DNA from: Bin34 sp963422415
GTDB taxonomy: Bacteria > Chloroflexota > Anaerolineae > Caldilineales > Caldilineaceae
DNA: 64,000 bases
NCBI GenBank assembly: GCA_963422415.1
Contig: OY729430.1
Coordinates: 1,054,001-1,118,000 of the forward strand
Direction: 5' to 3'
The notes under the pieces were generated by a model that saw only the letters and a list, made by a program, of their open reading frames with translations, did not search any database and was not told where the DNA came from. A program made the translations under genes and the position numbers. Numbering within the stretch: the first letter of the stretch is position 1; each line of letters starts with the position of its first letter. Positions 62,992 through 64,000 of this stretch are shown in pieces.

Positions 62992-63966
62992 CTAGTGATG
63001 ATCTCCGCCGTGGCTGATGGTCGCGGCATGGAAGAAGATAAGGGCCAGCATCATGAACACGGCGGCTTGGATGAAACCGACGAAGATCTCGAAACCGTAG
63101 AAAAAGGATGGCACGATGAAGGGAATCAAGAAGGCCATGACCGCCAGCAGCACTTCTCCGGCGAAAATGTTGCCGAAGAGCCGGAAGGAGAAACTAATGA
63201 TCTTGGTAAACTCCGAAATCAGTTCCAGAAAGCCTACCAAACCGTTGATGGCGCCAATGAAGCCGCGCCCGAAAGCGAAGAACTTCCGCAGGTAGCGGAT
63301 GCCCAGATCCTTGAGGCCGAAGAACTGGACCATGACCATGGTGATGATCGCCAAGGCAAAGGTCATGTTGAGGTCGGTGCTGGGAGCCCGCAGCAGAGGC
63401 TTGGTGGAGGCGTGCTCGTCTTCGGCTTCCGCCTGGAAGAGGGCCAGGAACCGGGACGGACTGGCTTCCACCACCGTGGCGACGACGGGGCTCTGCGCGT
63501 GATCCCCCGCGGGCACGGACCAAGGGGACTGGATCGTGTTGACCCCGGGAATGAGACCGACATAGTTGCTGACAATGACCAGCAAGAAGATAGTGGCGAC
63601 CCAGGGGAAGAAGCGCTTGGTGTTCTCGCCCGCAATTCCTTCCACCACGCTCAAGAGCCCCCCCATGAACCATTCCATGAAGTTCGTGAAGCCCTTGGGC
63701 ACGTCCCGACGCAAGCCGTTACGGACCACAAGGGCCATCAGGATGAGCAGTGCATCCACGATGAACGTGGTCAGAAAAGTATTGGTGAACCAGTCTGGGC
63801 CCCCGTACCAGATCTTTTCCGGGGCTAGGGAGACATGCAATTCCGGCCTTTCCAGAAATGTGCTGAGCACCAGCAGGGCCACGGCGCCCAGCAGGGGCAA
63901 AAGCACCTTCGGTTTCCTGAAGAAGGGAGTCTTGGGAGGAGCACTGGCATCTGCTGCAACCGTCAT
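62992..63966 (-). CDS. atpB: ATP synthase F0 a subunit
   Basis: Membrane subunit that forms the two proton half-channels beside the c ring. It has 324 residues, long for the family, with an insert of about 40 residues (near 130-180, Glu/Ser-rich, containing FQAEAEDEHASTKPLLR) before the conserved helices. The essential Arg is in SFRLFGNIFAGE. It is the first gene of the operon seen; genes such as atpI or atpZ, if present, lie beyond the window edge. AGGGTGA precedes the start on the minus strand. Confidence 0.95.
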   Translation of the reverse strand: MTVAADASAPPKTPFFRKPKVLLPLLGAVALLVLSTFLERPELHVSLAPEKIWYGGPDWFTNTFLTTFIVDALLILMALVVRNGLRRDVPKGFTNFMEWFMGGLLSVVEGIAGENTKRFFPWVATIFLLVIVSNYVGLIPGVNTIQSPWSVPAGDHAQSPVVATVVEASPSRFLALFQAEAEDEHASTKPLLRAPSTDLNMTFALAIITMVMVQFFGLKDLGIRYLRKFFAFGRGFIGAINGLVGFLELISEFTKIISFSFRLFGNIFAGEVLLAVMAFLIPFIVPSFFYGFEIFVGFIQAAVFMMLALIFFHAATISHGGDHH

Positions 63967-64000
63967 GGGATCACCCTGGCTGAGAACTGGTGGAGGTGGA

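Overview
The window reads as ordinary chromosome of a GC-rich (about 60% by eye) bacterium. No phage, plasmid, CRISPR or insertion-sequence signature was seen. The mix of Tat/lipoprotein ABC solute-binding proteins, a DUF4013 membrane protein, a Uma2 nuclease, an O-antigen-ligase-like protein, a TraR/DksA zinc finger, a SufR-like regulator and an atpBEFHAGDC operon suggests Chloroflexota, perhaps near Caldilineae/Anaerolineae. That placement is an inference from gene content and family flavour, not a phylogeny.

Layout. 1-6712: carbohydrate ABC importer (two permeases and a solute-binding lipoprotein, minus strand), a structure-rich 690-bp gap, and a divergent GH2 glycosidase. 6729-9585: alkyltransferase-like protein, quinone oxidoreductase, tRNA-Lys(TTT) and a SelA-like PLP enzyme. 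9586-10535: mostly non-coding, with one possible gene remnant. 10536-15400: fluoride channel, MscS channel, ANKH-like transporter, a beta-propeller protein and a homocysteine methyltransferase. 15916-15989: tRNA-Lys(CTT). 16196-23180: small hypothetical protein and a complete peptide ABC importer whose second permease is split by a one-base frameshift. 23290-27687: TraR/DksA protein, upp, lipA, O-antigen-ligase-like protein and an HD protein. 27961-28276: decayed VapC toxin gene. 28320-36827: GH3 glycosidase, a small possibly nonsense-truncated gene, a two-component system, an enolase-superfamily dehydratase and a lipoprotein propeller. 37324-40471: SufR-like regulator, moaA, an IscA/ErpA carrier, DUF2203 and rhodanese, with a perfect 24-bp palindrome before the carrier gene. 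40475-48125: nfo, tsaB, rimI, uracil-DNA glycosylase, RNase J and FtsK. 48174-55210: APC permease with USP domains, sulfurtransferase, DUF4013 protein, Uma2 protein and aldo/keto reductase. 56065-63966: mreB and the complete F-type ATP synthase operon, both on the minus strand.

How the parts fit. The GH2, the GH3, the sugar importer, the rhamnonate-dehydratase-like enolase and the aldo/keto reductase suggest scavenging of plant or algal type oligosaccharides and sugar acids. The peptide importer suggests peptide or oligosaccharide uptake. Neither the sugar importer's ATPase nor a dedicated sugar regulator lies in the window. The most unusual material is in the gaps and small genes: a nested inverted-repeat element at 3603-3889, the VapC remnant, the interrupted small gene before the two-component system, and the palindrome inside the iron-sulfur/molybdopterin cluster. 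I found no clear candidate for a wholly new multi-gene system.
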